Shown here piece after piece: positions 1 through 8,403 of a stretch of DNA of 64,000 bases. The notes below the pieces were generated by a model. The model saw nothing but the letters and a program-made list of their open reading frames with translations, did no database searches and was not told the DNA's origin. The stretch is from Wolbachia endosymbiont (group E) of Neria commutata (GTDB lineage Bacteria > Pseudomonadota > Alphaproteobacteria > Rickettsiales > Anaplasmataceae). A program made the translations under genes and the position numbers. The stretch covers positions 930,001 to 994,000 of the forward strand of contig NZ_OZ034692.1 of the NCBI RefSeq assembly GCF_964026735.1, written 5' to 3'. Numbering within the stretch: the stretch's first letter is position 1; every line of letters starts with the position of its first letter.

Positions 1-690
1 ATTTGCTGAGCCGTCACTAGTGGCATTATCTTCTTCGCTGCTCTCATCGTCACTAGCATCTTCATCGCTAGAATAGCCTTCATCATCATTGTTACTTTCT
101 TCAGGTACATCTTCTACATTTACATTAAAATCAGAATTATAGATGGATTCTAAGTCTATAATTTCTCTGAGCAGAAGGGTTCCATTACTCAAATCGTCGC
201 GCCATGTTTTTATCATCTTTAATGTTACTGACGTTTCAATTATTGCACGCAACATATTGTGCTTTTCAGATTCAATTTTTTTTGCTATCTTGATTTCGTC
301 TGCCCTTGACAAGAGCTTTACAGAGCTCATATCCCGTAAATAGACTCTTACCGGGTCATCATTTTGTACTAAAGTTGTAATGGCGCTTGACGATGTGTCG
401 TCGTCATCCAGTTTATCATCATCGCTGTTAACAGTACCATCTTCCTCATCTTCGTCACTATTTTCAAGTATATTAATTCCAGAATCTTGTAATAAAGATA
501 TTGTATTGTCTATAAAGTCAGATGAAAAATCTTCATCTGTTAGCGTATCATTTAGTGCATCATTTATCTCATCAAAGGTGATCTTATCACCTTTTTGTAT
601 ACCTTTCATCATAAGATCTTTAACAATTTTTTTCTCAACAAGATCTTTAATGATTTTTTTTTCATCTTGTGTTTCGTTAACAGTTGACAT
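1..690 (-). CDS. rpoD: RNA polymerase sigma-70 factor RpoD, N-terminal part (runs off left edge)
   Basis: Primary sigma factor. The minus-strand frame is open from an ATG at 690 (another in-frame ATG at 693) to base 1, about 230 codons with no stop. The first ~60 residues resemble region 1.1, followed by an Asp/Glu/Ser-rich linker and then DPVRVYLRDMSSVKLLSR (about residues 113-130), a typical sigma-70 region 1.2. A second acidic non-conserved stretch reaches the window edge. Regions 2-4 lie outside the window. An AAAGG ribosome binding site sits 5 nt before the 690 ATG. Plus-strand frames here are shadows of the acidic repeats. Identity is confident; the product is incomplete only because of the window limit. 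Confidence 0.9.
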   Translation of the reverse strand, partial: MSTVNETQDEKKIIKDLVEKKIVKDLMMKGIQKGDKITFDEINDALNDTLTDEDFSSDFIDNTISLLQDSGINILENSDEDEEDGTVNSDDDKLDDDDTSSSAITTLVQNDDPVRVYLRDMSSVKLLSRADEIKIAKKIESEKHNMLRAIIETSVTLKMIKTWRDDLSNGTLLLREIIDLESIYNSDFNVNVEDVPEESNNDDEGYSSDEDASDDESSEEDNATSDGSAN

Positions 691-804
691 CATTACCTTT
701 ATAGTTTAGAATTTTATTTCTTATTAACAAATAAACTGACAATAAGCAAGTGTATAATTTCTTGTGTCTATTTGTTACTTCATATAATTTAATATACTGT
801 TAAC

Positions 805-1146
805 TCACATACACTTGTCTTGGTGATCAGAGATTTCATCAATTGCACCATATTTTTCTTCTATCTTTACTGCCATAGATAGCCCAACTGAAAATGTTGC
901 AATTCCAACTACTATTGCAGTTAGCATTAAAACATGTGGTATAGGGTTGCTATATAAATAAAAGTTCGGAGCTAATATAGGAGGCAAGGAATTTTTTATA
1001 TACCCTAAAGATATGTAAAACAATAAAACAGATGCTTGAAAAATAGTTACCCCTATCATTTTCTTAATTAAATTTTTATCATTTATGGTAATATATAAAC
1101 CTAGCACCATTAATATAATAATAGTTACATAATTAAATAAAGTCAT
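805..1146 (-). CDS. mnhC: Na+/H+ antiporter subunit C (MnhC/MrpC, NuoK-like)
   Basis: Small membrane subunit of the Mrp-type cation/proton antiporter. It has 113 residues, the family's normal size, and three hydrophobic segments; the middle one contains HVLMLTAIVVGIA, the MrpC/NuoK hallmark. Its ATG overlaps the stop of mnhB by one base (TAATG), so the two are translationally coupled. It is the last gene of the five-gene mnh block. Mrp complexes exchange cytoplasmic Na+ for protons at the inner membrane. Confidence 0.88.
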   Translation of the reverse strand: MTLFNYVTIIILMVLGLYITINDKNLIKKMIGVTIFQASVLLFYISLGYIKNSLPPILAPNFYLYSNPIPHVLMLTAIVVGIATFSVGLSMAVKIEEKYGAIDEISDHQDKCM

Positions 1147-1562
1147 TATCTTTTTTTACGAGCAAAATCTATATATATAATCAACATAGAGGAGCAGACA
1201 GTAAATGCTACACCCAACTCTACTAAAAAGATACCTAATTTTTGACCAGCACTATTACTAGCTGACAATATATCATAAGATAAAAAATTTTGGCCAAGTA
1301 AGATTGTTATAAGACCCGTTCCACCATAAATAAAAATACCAAGCACGTTAGTAACCTTAATTACAGAATAAGGTATTGCTTTTAGAGTCTGAGATACACC
1401 AAATAGCATTGAATATAATATTATTCCAGAAGCAATAATTATTCCCGCCTGAAAACCTCCACCTGGAGTGTAGTCACCATGAAATTGTATATATAAACCA
1501 AATAAAACGATAAAAGGTACCATTAAAAATGATATTACACTTAAGACTGGATCCTTAATCAT
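1146..1562 (-). CDS. mnhB: Na+/H+ antiporter subunit B (MnhB/MrpB)
   Basis: 138-residue inner-membrane subunit with four hydrophobic segments. The motif FHGDYTPGGGFQAGIIIASG (about residues 28-47) is the signature of the MnhB family. It overlaps the end of the upstream MrpA-C-terminal-like gene by 8 nt and the start of mnhC by 1 nt. Expected role: structural or ion-path subunit of the Mrp antiporter. Assignment is secure; activity is unknown because the channel subunits are not here. Confidence 0.92.
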   Translation of the reverse strand: MIKDPVLSVISFLMVPFIVLFGLYIQFHGDYTPGGGFQAGIIIASGIILYSMLFGVSQTLKAIPYSVIKVTNVLGIFIYGGTGLITILLGQNFLSYDILSASNSAGQKLGIFLVELGVAFTVCSSMLIIYIDFARKKR

Positions 1563-2082
1563 TTTCTTTTTCTTCTTTTAATATTAATGTTATGCAAAGT
1601 GCAGCAGTAAATACCACTACAGTTTCTCCAAATGTATCATAACCACGAAAGCTTGCTAAAACAGCTGTTACTATGTTCGGGACATCAGTAACTTTTTCAG
1701 TATTTTCCACATAATAAAGAGCAACGTGCAGGTGGATTGGGGCATTTTGATCACCAAAATCTGGCAGCTGAATCATAAAATGAGACAAACATACAACTAG
1801 AAACAACATAAAAAAAAGCGTTATATAGTTGTGAGATAAATTAATCTTATGGTTTTTTATCGAAGATAGTGCTGCAAACGTGAAAACTGTGCTGAGCCCT
1901 GCACCAACAGAAGCTTCTGTAATCGCAACATCAGGTGCATTCATAATTAAATATATAAGTGCAATAAGCGAACTAAATGCACACATCAGAACAGCACTTA
2001 CGACCAAGTGATTTGAAAAGACTATAAAAAACGTCGTTATTAGTAACAACAAAAGTAACGCTACATTTAATATTTCCAACAT
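1555..2082 (-). CDS. MrpA C-terminal-like antiporter subunit (DUF4040 + MbhE-like)
   Basis: About 175 residues from the ATG at 2082, chosen because AAGG lies 6 nt upstream and because the upstream mnhG stop is one base away; a longer frame would overlap mnhG. The first half, with four hydrophobic segments and NAPDVAITEASVGAGLSTV, matches DUF4040. The second half, ending DTFGETVVVFTAALCITLIL, matches the MbhE-like tail. In canonical Mrp systems these domains form the C-terminus of the large MrpA protein, so here that part is a separate gene. Coupled to mnhB by an 8-nt overlap. Confidence 0.82.
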   Translation of the reverse strand: MLEILNVALLLLLLITTFFIVFSNHLVVSAVLMCAFSSLIALIYLIMNAPDVAITEASVGAGLSTVFTFAALSSIKNHKINLSHNYITLFFMLFLVVCLSHFMIQLPDFGDQNAPIHLHVALYYVENTEKVTDVPNIVTAVLASFRGYDTFGETVVVFTAALCITLILKEEKEND

Positions 2083-2083
2083 C

Positions 2084-2371
2084 TTAACCTTTTTTATCAG
2101 CTTTTTCCTTGTGTTTATAATAAGTGCGTGCCAAAGCATAACTATTAGTTGAATTAGCAACCCATATTATAAGAATTAATAGCATTATTTTTAGAGTAGT
2201 CATTGAAAATTCATTCTGCAAAGCAAAACCGATTAACAACAGAGTTGCACCGCTGGAGTCTGTAATGCCTGCCGCATGTAACCTAGTATAGAAATCAGGA
2301 AATCTAATTACTCCTATATTTGAAATAATTATTAAACAAATGCCTAAAAATATGAAAATAGATCCTATCAT
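2084..2371 (-). CDS. mnhG: Na+/H+ antiporter subunit G (MnhG/MrpG)
   Basis: 95-residue membrane protein with three hydrophobic segments. IGVIRFPDFYTRLHAAG (about residues 19-35) is the diagnostic MnhG motif, followed by a Thr/Leu-rich second helix. It lies 6 nt downstream of mnhF and 1 nt upstream of the MrpA-tail gene, so it belongs to the same transcript. Inferred role: accessory subunit of the Mrp cation/proton antiporter in the inner membrane. Confidence 0.92.
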   Translation of the reverse strand: MIGSIFIFLGICLIIISNIGVIRFPDFYTRLHAAGITDSSGATLLLIGFALQNEFSMTTLKIMLLILIIWVANSTNSYALARTYYKHKEKADKKG

Positions 2372-2377
2372 AAATTG

Positions 2378-2623
2378 TCAAGACAACATTAATCTCATTA
2401 GTGCTACAGTTGATATAAAGCTAATACTAGCGTATAATAGTGCTATATCAATTAAAAAGAAATTGCCCAGAATTATTGAGATTGCCGTTATGAGTAGAAC
2501 CACTTGTGTTGAAAAACTGTTGAATGGCACAACTTTATTGCATATATCACTTGAATTAGAAACTATACGGTAGAGCATTACACTTATACAAAACAATAGA
2601 ATGTAGATGGCGATGTGAATCAT
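2378..2623 (-). CDS. mnhF: Na+/H+ antiporter subunit F (MnhF/MrpF)
   Basis: 81 residues, slightly shorter than typical MrpF, with three hydrophobic helices. The central part contains the family-like block FLIDIALLYASISFISTVALMR is too long to quote in full; FLIDIALLYA is the key piece. It is the first gene of the visible mnh cluster, 45 nt downstream of rpoZ on the same strand. No mnhE, mnhD or MrpA channel gene is adjacent, so the rest of the complex must be encoded elsewhere or be absent. Confidence 0.85.
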   Translation of the reverse strand: MIHIAIYILLFCISVMLYRIVSNSSDICNKVVPFNSFSTQVVLLITAISIILGNFFLIDIALLYASISFISTVALMRLMLS

Positions 2624-2667
2624 TTACGTAACTTCAGCAACTTTTCAAACAAATAAAGCAATATGAT

Positions 2668-3072
2668 TTATTCTTCATCACCATCTTCGTCGTCTACTTC
2701 ACTATCCATTTCATCCTCTATCCCTTGAGCATCAACATCTTCTTGAGCAAGGTCTGCATTAAATCGATCATTAGAAAAGTTTAATAATTTTTCTAACTTA
2801 TTCGCATCACTGCTATGAACGTTACTAGTATTCCCTTTCATATATTCTTTGCATCTACCCACCAAAAGGTTAAATAACTCATGAACATCAACTTGTTTTT
2901 CTGCTATTTCGTATAAGGAAACTATGGTGTTTTTATGATCTTTAAATCTAGCCACTTGAGTTGGGTTACTTGCACCTGTATTTAAATCATGTGTCCTTTG
3001 ACTTGCTAATAGAACTAATTTAAAACGATTACTAACCCGTTCGATACACTTTTCTACAATAGACCTGGCCAT
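2668..3072 (-). CDS. rpoZ: DNA-directed RNA polymerase omega subunit
   Basis: Omega subunit, which chaperones beta' and stabilises core RNA polymerase. The N-terminus [20 protein letters not shown] and [13 protein letters not shown] are canonical (Rickettsiales-type) omega sequences. At 134 residues it is longer than most omegas because of an acidic C-terminal tail (about residues 105-134) rich in Asp/Glu. It shares strand with the downstream mnh cluster, and both flank rpoD, another RNA polymerase gene. Confidence 0.92.
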   Translation of the reverse strand: MARSIVEKCIERVSNRFKLVLLASQRTHDLNTGASNPTQVARFKDHKNTIVSLYEIAEKQVDVHELFNLLVGRCKEYMKGNTSNVHSSDANKLEKLLNFSNDRFNADLAQEDVDAQGIEDEMDSEVDDEDGDEE

Positions 3073-3336
3073 AAAATAACATCTTAATAAGTTTTATACT
3101 ATATAATAAAAAACAAGATGTCAACCTAGCATCTATTCGGACTCAGGGCCACCTCATGAAAAAGTAAAAGTGGAACACCAAAGAGAAAAAACGGTAAAAT
3201 AGCCACTTTGAACGGAGAGGTGGTGATAAGAGGAGTCAAAGAAAGTTTTCAAGAAAATTTAAGGCAATACTAGATTTCTTTCGAAGCTCACTTCATCAAG
3301 TTCCAATTATAAATTCCAGCAATCGAATTAAACCTC
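3073..3336. other. Spacer with degenerate coding-like stretch
   Basis: This 264-bp gap between rpoZ and trcR holds no intact gene. A plus-strand stretch at about 3160-3272 reads for ~35 codons without a good start and may be a relic of a mobile element. TTTCTTTCGAAGCTC near 3277 resembles the TTTCGAA-containing motif seen near 28927 and 55441. I cannot assign a function. Confidence 0.3.
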
Positions 3337-3945
3337 CTAATTATCTTTTATATTTTTTAACCTCTCCTGTTTTTCTTCTGCCATTTTTGCTTTTTCTACT
3401 TCTGCTTCTAAATTTTCTTGGCTACATAAACCCAAAAGTATAGGATCTTGAGATTTTATGTTTTGCATATTATGATGAGATCCGTTTCTTACCTGCTCCA
3501 CCGTATGATTTGTAGTGCTAATTAATTTGGCGATAACGCTGTTATCCAAGATAGGGAATTTTTTTACTAAATAATAAATCGCATCAGGTTTATCTCTACG
3601 CCTTGCTGCTGAGGCAAAACCAAGAGTATTACAGATCGTTTTGCTTCTTTTCTTTATGTTTTTCACAATCAAGCTTGGCACTCGATTTGAATTTTTTTCA
3701 CAATCATCAATCTCTTTTTGAGTAATTACTCCAAAAATAACAGGGTTATATTTTTCAACATCTATTTCATCATCAGCTATATCTTGCACCTCCTCAAGGG
3801 TTAATTTGCAACACTGCGCTATTTGTTCAAAAGTCAGGCCAGTATTATCTACTAACCAAGCAGCAATTTGAATAAGAAGCTGCTTGTTTTTATCATTACT
3901 ACCTTTAAAAAACTCTGTTGACGTCAAAGAAGAGTCCCCTATCAT
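3337..3945 (-). CDS. trcR: Cell-cycle transcriptional regulator TrcR (DUF1013)
   Basis: 202-residue DUF1013 protein, characteristic of Alphaproteobacteria and related to the Caulobacter regulator TrcR. Visible hallmarks are IAAWLVDNTGLTFEQIAQCC (residues ~27-46, HTH-like), PDAIYYLVKKFP, the second HTH-like segment ISTTNHTVEQVRNGSHHN, and DPILLGLCSQENLEAEVEKA near the C-terminus. These match the family along its length. The protein ends in a short charged tail. It stands alone, with about 250 bp of AT-rich spacer upstream. The regulatory role is known for family members; targets here are unknown. Confidence 0.85.
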   Translation of the reverse strand: MIGDSSLTSTEFFKGSNDKNKQLLIQIAAWLVDNTGLTFEQIAQCCKLTLEEVQDIADDEIDVEKYNPVIFGVITQKEIDDCEKNSNRVPSLIVKNIKKRSKTICNTLGFASAARRRDKPDAIYYLVKKFPILDNSVIAKLISTTNHTVEQVRNGSHHNMQNIKSQDPILLGLCSQENLEAEVEKAKMAEEKQERLKNIKDN

Positions 3946-4194
3946 AAAATATCCTTTGTTGGTATATAGAGTTTAGAATATAGGTCATTAAAATTAAAAA
4001 AGCATTAATTTTATTACTGCAAATAGTTTTTTTATTTTAAATTTTTACCTTTAAGGTTAATTAAGCAATATAGCTCGTAACATATGATTTAAAGACCAAA
4101 TCAAGCTTTTGCTTTACCTCGTTAAAAATTAAATACTTGACATTTGTTCAATATTGCTATACAATAATTGTGTGCGTTTTGTGCACTATAGCAA

Positions 4195-4470
4195 TAAACT
4201 TACCTTGTAATAGGTGTATTGGACCCGAGGGCAGTACTCGGCGCCTCCACCATGTTTTTTAATTATACGGGGGCGATTAAGGATCGACATGCATAGTAAA
4301 GATGGTACCTTTGCTCGGTTAGACACCACCGCTAAGAGTTCATAATTTAGATGCAAACGATAACTTTGCTGCTGATCGTGTAGAGGCCGCTGCTGCTTAA
4401 TTTAGCACAGTAACTTTATTACTATAAGCACGGTTTGGGAAACACCGGGTAACAGAAGTTTCCCGAAAAT
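4195..4470 (+). ncRNA. ssrA: tmRNA, circularly permuted two-piece form
   Basis: Permuted alphaproteobacterial tmRNA. The acceptor piece comes first: GGACCCGAGGGCAGTACTCG (from 4221), then CGCCTCC-ACCA ending at 4252. The coding piece starts at 4269 with GGGGGCG, which pairs with CGCCTCC to make the 7-bp acceptor stem (one G-U). The tag frame is GCA at 4353 to TAA at 4398-4400 and encodes ANDNFAADRVEAAAA, with the usual AND start and Ala-Ala end. A GGGAAAC/GTTTCCC helix (4437-4443 with 4458-4464) lies in the 3' part. Outer ends are approximate. It rescues stalled ribosomes and tags products for ClpXP. The adapter gene sspB follows immediately. Confidence 0.95.
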
Positions 4471-4487
4471 TATGTAAGGTGAAGGTT

Positions 4488-4910
4488 ATGGCCACTAGTG
4501 GGACAATAGATTATAAAAGTTCTCTCAACTCTAGCAAATTTCAAGTCATCAAAAAGATTTTAGATTATATATCAGGTAATGATTTTACTCCTCACTTAGA
4601 AATATTATTTTTCACAGGCTTCAATAGTGTAGTAATACCAGATTATTTGAAAAACTCATACCCTACGCAAATGCTTATTATATTACAGAATCAATTTTAT
4701 GGCTTAAAGGCTTTTGAGGATAATTTCAGCGTAAGTTTAAGTTTTAATGGAAAGCAAGAGCAAATTACTATACCATTTTTTGCTATCAGCGAATTTCGCG
4801 ATAAAATTTCAGGAGATATTCTAATATTTGATAAAGTCAGTAATGAAAAATGTGCTGAAAGGTCATCAAATGGTAGCATTATATCCATAAATCAGCTTCG
4901 TGATGAATAG
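4488..4910 (+). CDS. sspB: SspB-like ClpXP adapter protein (alpha-proteobacterial type)
   Basis: 140-residue protein matching alphaproteobacterial SspB, which binds the tmRNA tag and delivers substrates to ClpXP. Conserved stretches are HLEILFFTGFNSVVIPDYLK, MLIILQNQFYGLKAFEDN and FSVSLSFNGKQEQITIPFFA, the last being the SspB beta-sheet core. The C-terminus is short, ending INQLRDE. The ATG at 4488 is chosen because AAGGTG sits 6 nt upstream; an in-frame GTG at 4479 is less likely. It starts about 20 nt after the tmRNA gene, a functionally meaningful pairing. Confidence 0.85.
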   Translation: MATSGTIDYKSSLNSSKFQVIKKILDYISGNDFTPHLEILFFTGFNSVVIPDYLKNSYPTQMLIILQNQFYGLKAFEDNFSVSLSFNGKQEQITIPFFAISEFRDKISGDILIFDKVSNEKCAERSSNGSIISINQLRDE

Positions 4911-5059
4911 TCCATTTCGGATTTATAGTTTATAAAAAGACTGAAGAGCGCATTTTCGCAACCGTTCACAGATTTCTAGTAGCTGTTCACACATATAAAA
5001 AGAGATTTACAAAAATAGCATAAGGGTGTAGAGAGAGTAAACCAAGTAAAGAGGGGTGA

Positions 5060-5292
5060 ATGATAGAGGTGCTACAAGAGAAGATTGTGGTATTGGAGTC
5101 AGAAAATGCCAATCTCAAAATGGAGATAGAAAATCTTAGGAAGGGAATAATAGAATTGCAAGACAAGCTGGGTTTAAATTCAAAAAACTCATCTCTACCA
5201 CCATCGCAAGATGTATATTGCAAAAAGACAAAAAAGAAGAGCGATAAGAACCCAGGGGGCTCAGGACATCAAGGCCACAAGCGAGAGTTAAT
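5060..5292 (+). pseudogene. IS66-family transposase, N-terminal fragment
   Basis: 77 codons from an ATG with a strong GAGGGGTGA ribosome binding site. A coiled coil (LQEKIVVLESENANLKMEIE) is followed by LNSKNSSLPPSQD and a Lys-rich GGSGHQGHKRE stretch, the typical start of IS66-type transposases. The frame is cut by an IS5 copy beginning near 5294. The remaining ~400 residues of an IS66 transposase are not found on the other side, so this is a fragment. Confidence 0.75.
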
Positions 5293-5293
5293 A

Positions 5294-5826
5294 AGCCCCC
5301 TGCGAAAAGGTAAAAAACAGATGAAAAACACAAAAAAGCGTATAAAATGAAAATTTTAGAAGAGTAAAGTGGCAATAAGTTACGCAAAAGTTGCAAAAAC
5401 CCAGTATATTTTTAGGCAATTAGCGGGTCTGACAACATTACAAAAGATAGAACGCTGACTCCAGAGAAGATTTTAAAAATTTTAGCAGACGTCACGGAGC
5501 AACCGATACAGCGGCCGAAAGACAACAAAAAAACGTAAGAAAAGTTACTCAGGAAAAAAGAAAACAACCACAATAAAAACCGAAATTGTGATCGAGGGAA
5601 ATAGGCAGATTTTGTCGATTTCAAAGTCACATCGAGGTCGAATGCATGATTTTCGCATAAAAAAACAGGAAAAATTGTTGCCCAAAGATAGCATAAAATA
5701 TGCTGATTCTGGGTATCAAGGTTGGCAAAAACTGCAGAAAAACGTTGTGATTCCATACAAAAAATACCGTAAAAAGCCACTATCGTAGGAGCAACCGGAA
5801 TTGTGAATTTGCGGCACGGGTTTTAA
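5294..5826 (+). mobile_element. Decayed IS5-family copy (copy A)
   Basis: The left end is intact (GCCCCCTGCGAAAAGG), matching the other two copies at 11553-12532 and 60221-61199. The start of the transposase is recognisable at 5369-5440, then the sequence jumps at about 5442 to the middle (GATAGAACGCTGACTCCAGA), so roughly 250 bp are deleted. A second jump near 5787 joins to the last codons (GGAATTGTGAATTTG) and no right terminal repeat remains. The reading frame is shifted. It is inside an IS66 fragment. Confidence 0.8.
5588..5788 (+). pseudogene. IS5-family transposase fragment of copy A
   Basis: 66 codons matching the central DDE part of the same transposase as in the other copies: ILSISKSHRGRMHDFRIK, KYADSGYQGWQKLQKN, then a premature end after KKYRKKPLS where the intact copies continue. 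It is a fragment of a dead element with no expected function. Confidence 0.75.
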
Positions 5827-5864
5827 CTTACCTTACTTTTGGGTTATCTCATGTTTTAGTTAGT

Positions 5865-6023
5865 TCAACACTGCTTCGCAGCAGGTCTATTTTCGATCCT
5901 TAGTGCCTTATTCTCAGCCCTCAAATTTTCGTTTTCTATCTCCAATCCCTTTATTTCTGCTTTTAGCTGCTCTATTTCTGTTTTTAAGTTTTTTTTGAGA
6001 AGACTTGCTAGTAGATCAGACAT
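5865..6023 (-). CDS. Small coiled-coil peptide, unknown
   Basis: 52-codon frame from ATG at 6023 to TGA at 5865-5867. The sequence starts MSDLLASLLKKNL and continues as Lys/Glu/Leu heptads (IEQLKAEIKGLEIENENLRA), a strong coiled coil, ending RPAAKQC. It could be the N-terminus of a transposase or other coiled-coil gene truncated by neighbouring IS debris. No strong ribosome binding site is visible (GGTAAGT upstream). Possibly not a functional gene. Confidence 0.35.
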   Translation of the reverse strand: MSDLLASLLKKNLKTEIEQLKAEIKGLEIENENLRAENKALRIENRPAAKQC

Positions 6024-6142
6024 ACTTACCACACATACCACCTATATTTTTAGCATTTCTTGTCTACTACTTATTTTACCGCTCCGCTGAACGGATACTG
6101 TCATACGTATGGAGGTGAAAAGTAGGCTAATATAGGGAGTAA

Positions 6143-6216
<74 letters not shown>

Positions 6217-6225
6217 CTGATTTAT

Positions 6226-6498
6226 TTAAGCCGAAGCTTGAATACCATCAACAATTGTGATAACATCAATAAAAGTCTTCTTATTTGCTGATTTTCTAAA
6301 GCTAACCCAACCTTCAGTTTTAGCAAAAATTGTATGATCCTTGCCTATACCAACATTCTTTCCAGGATGAAATTTTGTACCTCTTTGGCGTACAATTATG
6401 TTACCAGGAATAACTTTACCATTCTTCTTTATCCCTAACCTGCGACCTGCGGAATCTCTACCATTACAGGAACTACCACCTGACTTTTTAGTTGCCAT
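6226..6498 (-). CDS. rpmA: 50S ribosomal protein bL27
   Basis: 90 residues, the standard length. [20 protein letters not shown] at the N-terminus and [19 protein letters not shown] are canonical bL27; the N-terminus reaches the peptidyl transferase centre. Its start lies 10 nt after the rplU stop, giving the conserved rplU-rpmA operon. Confidence 0.97.
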   Translation of the reverse strand: MATKKSGGSSCNGRDSAGRRLGIKKNGKVIPGNIIVRQRGTKFHPGKNVGIGKDHTIFAKTEGWVSFRKSANKKTFIDVITIVDGIQASA

Positions 6499-6508
6499 AT
6501 CTTACCTC

Positions 6509-6811
6509 TTACTTTTGAAGATTAATTTCATTGATACGAAGAACAGTTATATGCTGTCTGTGACCAGTCTTTCTGCAGTAATTTTTTCTTCTCTTCTTTT
6601 TAAAAATTATAATTTTTTCACCTCTGCACTGCTCTAATACTTCAGCTTTAACAGTAACATTAGATGAATAAGATAAACCACTATTTGAAACACAAACCAC
6701 TTTACTGATTTCTACTTCCTTTCCTTCCTCGGCTTCTAATTTCTCCACTTTTATTATACTGCCTTTTTTTACTAAATATTGCTTCCCACCGGTCTCAATT
6801 ACTGCAAACAT
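6509..6811 (-). CDS. rplU: 50S ribosomal protein bL21
   Basis: 100 residues; MFAVIETGGKQYLVKKG and the C-terminal RKNYCRKTGHRQHITVLRIN are diagnostic for bL21, which binds 23S rRNA. It is the first gene of the rplU-rpmA pair, with tRNA-Ile immediately downstream. The ~120 bp upstream are AT-rich and probably hold the promoter, though I cannot mark it precisely. Confidence 0.97.
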   Translation of the reverse strand: MFAVIETGGKQYLVKKGSIIKVEKLEAEEGKEVEISKVVCVSNSGLSYSSNVTVKAEVLEQCRGEKIIIFKKKRRKNYCRKTGHRQHITVLRINEINLQK

Positions 6812-6929
6812 TATAGATGTAAATTATTGTTATTAATTTTTATCGTAAATGATGTCATATATATTGTCAAGACAAATAAAAAACATCGATTAATGTACCT
6901 TTTCTGGACTTAAATACTTTCAAGTAGAT

Positions 6930-8372
6930 TCAAAAAGGATTTGCATTATGAGCTAAAAGTAATTCTACAAGCTCTTGATGATTACCATCAGTGGCATAAT
7001 GTAATGCGGTCATTCCCTCATTGTTTTTTGTGTTAATGTCTGCGTTGTATTTTAATAGTACATTTGCTACAGCAACTTTTCCTTTCATAGCAGCAAGGTG
7101 TAATGGAGTATTGCCATCTTTATTCCTAAAATTAACACTGGTACTTTTTCTAATAAAACGTTGCACAATACATAACTCTTTACCATCAGCGGAATATTGC
7201 CATCCATAATCATCTTTAGCCTTTTGGGGAAAAATCAATTCTGCACTGTATTCTAATAGTACTTGAGCGGCAGAAGCATTTTCCTTCATAGCAGCGATAT
7301 GTAATGGGATATTGCCGTCCTTATCCTTAGCATTAATGTAGGCACCTTCATAAATTAGATACTCCACCACCTCATCGTGTACTGCAGCAAAGTGAAGTGG
7401 CGTTGAATAATTTTTGTTTCTGGCGTTAATGTGAGCACCCTTTCTAATGAGATATTCCACTGCGTTTAAATTATGATTTCCAGCGGCAAGGTGTAGCATA
7501 GTATTACCATATTCATCCCTGAAGTTAATATTAATACCCCTGCCAATAAAATACCTCATTATACTTACACTCCCACACTTAGCAGCTGCGTATAGTGGAA
7601 TCATTCCTTTCTGACTTTTAGCACAAATATCGGCTCCACTTTCTACTAGGAACTTTACTATATTTAAATTCTCACCTCCAGCAGCACGATATAATGGAGT
7701 CTTGCCTTCCTCATCTTCAATACTAACATCAGCACCTCTATCAAGCAGGTATTTCACTATACTCGGCCTTTTACTGTGTACAGCACAATGTAATGGAGTT
7801 CCATTAAAAAATGGCTCTACGGAATTAGTATTAATATCAGCACCTTTGCTAACTAGGTATCTTACCACATTTAGTTTTCCACGGTAAGCAGCTACATGTA
7901 ATGCAGTACCACCAAATATATTTTTAGAGTTAATGTCAGCACCTTGACGATTAAAGTACCTAACAACGTTTAATTCTCCAAGGCGAGCAGCAAGATGTAA
8001 AGGAGTATATCCACCTTTTCCGACATAAATATTAGCACCTTTATTTACTAAACATCTTACCACGCTCAATCTTCCTCCTCCAGCAGCAATATGTAATGGA
8101 GTTAGAGCACAATCTTCTTCCTGAATATTAATAACTTCTGTTAGCCTATCTGAGTGATGTTTTTCTACATGCGTTAATATAGTCTTAATTACCTCATAAC
8201 TGCCATTTTTAGCAAGCAAGTGTAAAGGCGTACTTTTCTCTATAAAAAACGATTCCTTATGGGTATAAAATGAATTAAAATAAAAATCATCAATCAGTTT
8301 ACCATATTTACTTGCATACTCCCAAACAGAAACAATATGACTAATATCCTCTTTTGCTATATTATTATTCAT
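6930..8372 (-). CDS. Ankyrin-repeat segment (C-terminal part of the broken NLR-like gene)
   Basis: 480 codons, almost entirely ankyrin repeats of ~33 residues (GYTPLHLAARLGELNVVRYF, GNTPLHLAAMKGKVAVANVL), about twelve in total, ending LLLAHNANPF. An open frame continues upstream of the ATG through EEEALRKALEL toward the NB-ARC segment, so the ATG at 8372 is probably internal to the ancestral gene. If translated alone it would be a soluble ankyrin protein of the kind Wolbachia strains carry in numbers, a candidate host-interaction factor. Confidence 0.75.
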   Translation of the reverse strand: MNNNIAKEDISHIVSVWEYASKYGKLIDDFYFNSFYTHKESFFIEKSTPLHLLAKNGSYEVIKTILTHVEKHHSDRLTEVINIQEEDCALTPLHIAAGGGRLSVVRCLVNKGANIYVGKGGYTPLHLAARLGELNVVRYFNRQGADINSKNIFGGTALHVAAYRGKLNVVRYLVSKGADINTNSVEPFFNGTPLHCAVHSKRPSIVKYLLDRGADVSIEDEEGKTPLYRAAGGENLNIVKFLVESGADICAKSQKGMIPLYAAAKCGSVSIMRYFIGRGININFRDEYGNTMLHLAAGNHNLNAVEYLIRKGAHINARNKNYSTPLHFAAVHDEVVEYLIYEGAYINAKDKDGNIPLHIAAMKENASAAQVLLEYSAELIFPQKAKDDYGWQYSADGKELCIVQRFIRKSTSVNFRNKDGNTPLHLAAMKGKVAVANVLLKYNADINTKNNEGMTALHYATDGNHQELVELLLAHNANPF

Positions 8373-8403
8373 TAGCTCTAGAGCTTTTCTTAGAGCTTCC
8401 TCT

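Noticed and set aside
143..709. Two plus-strand frames (Ser-rich) over the first 700 bases
   Set aside because: They mirror the acidic and Ser-rich codons of rpoD on the other strand; rpoD has recognisable region 1.2 and a ribosome binding site.
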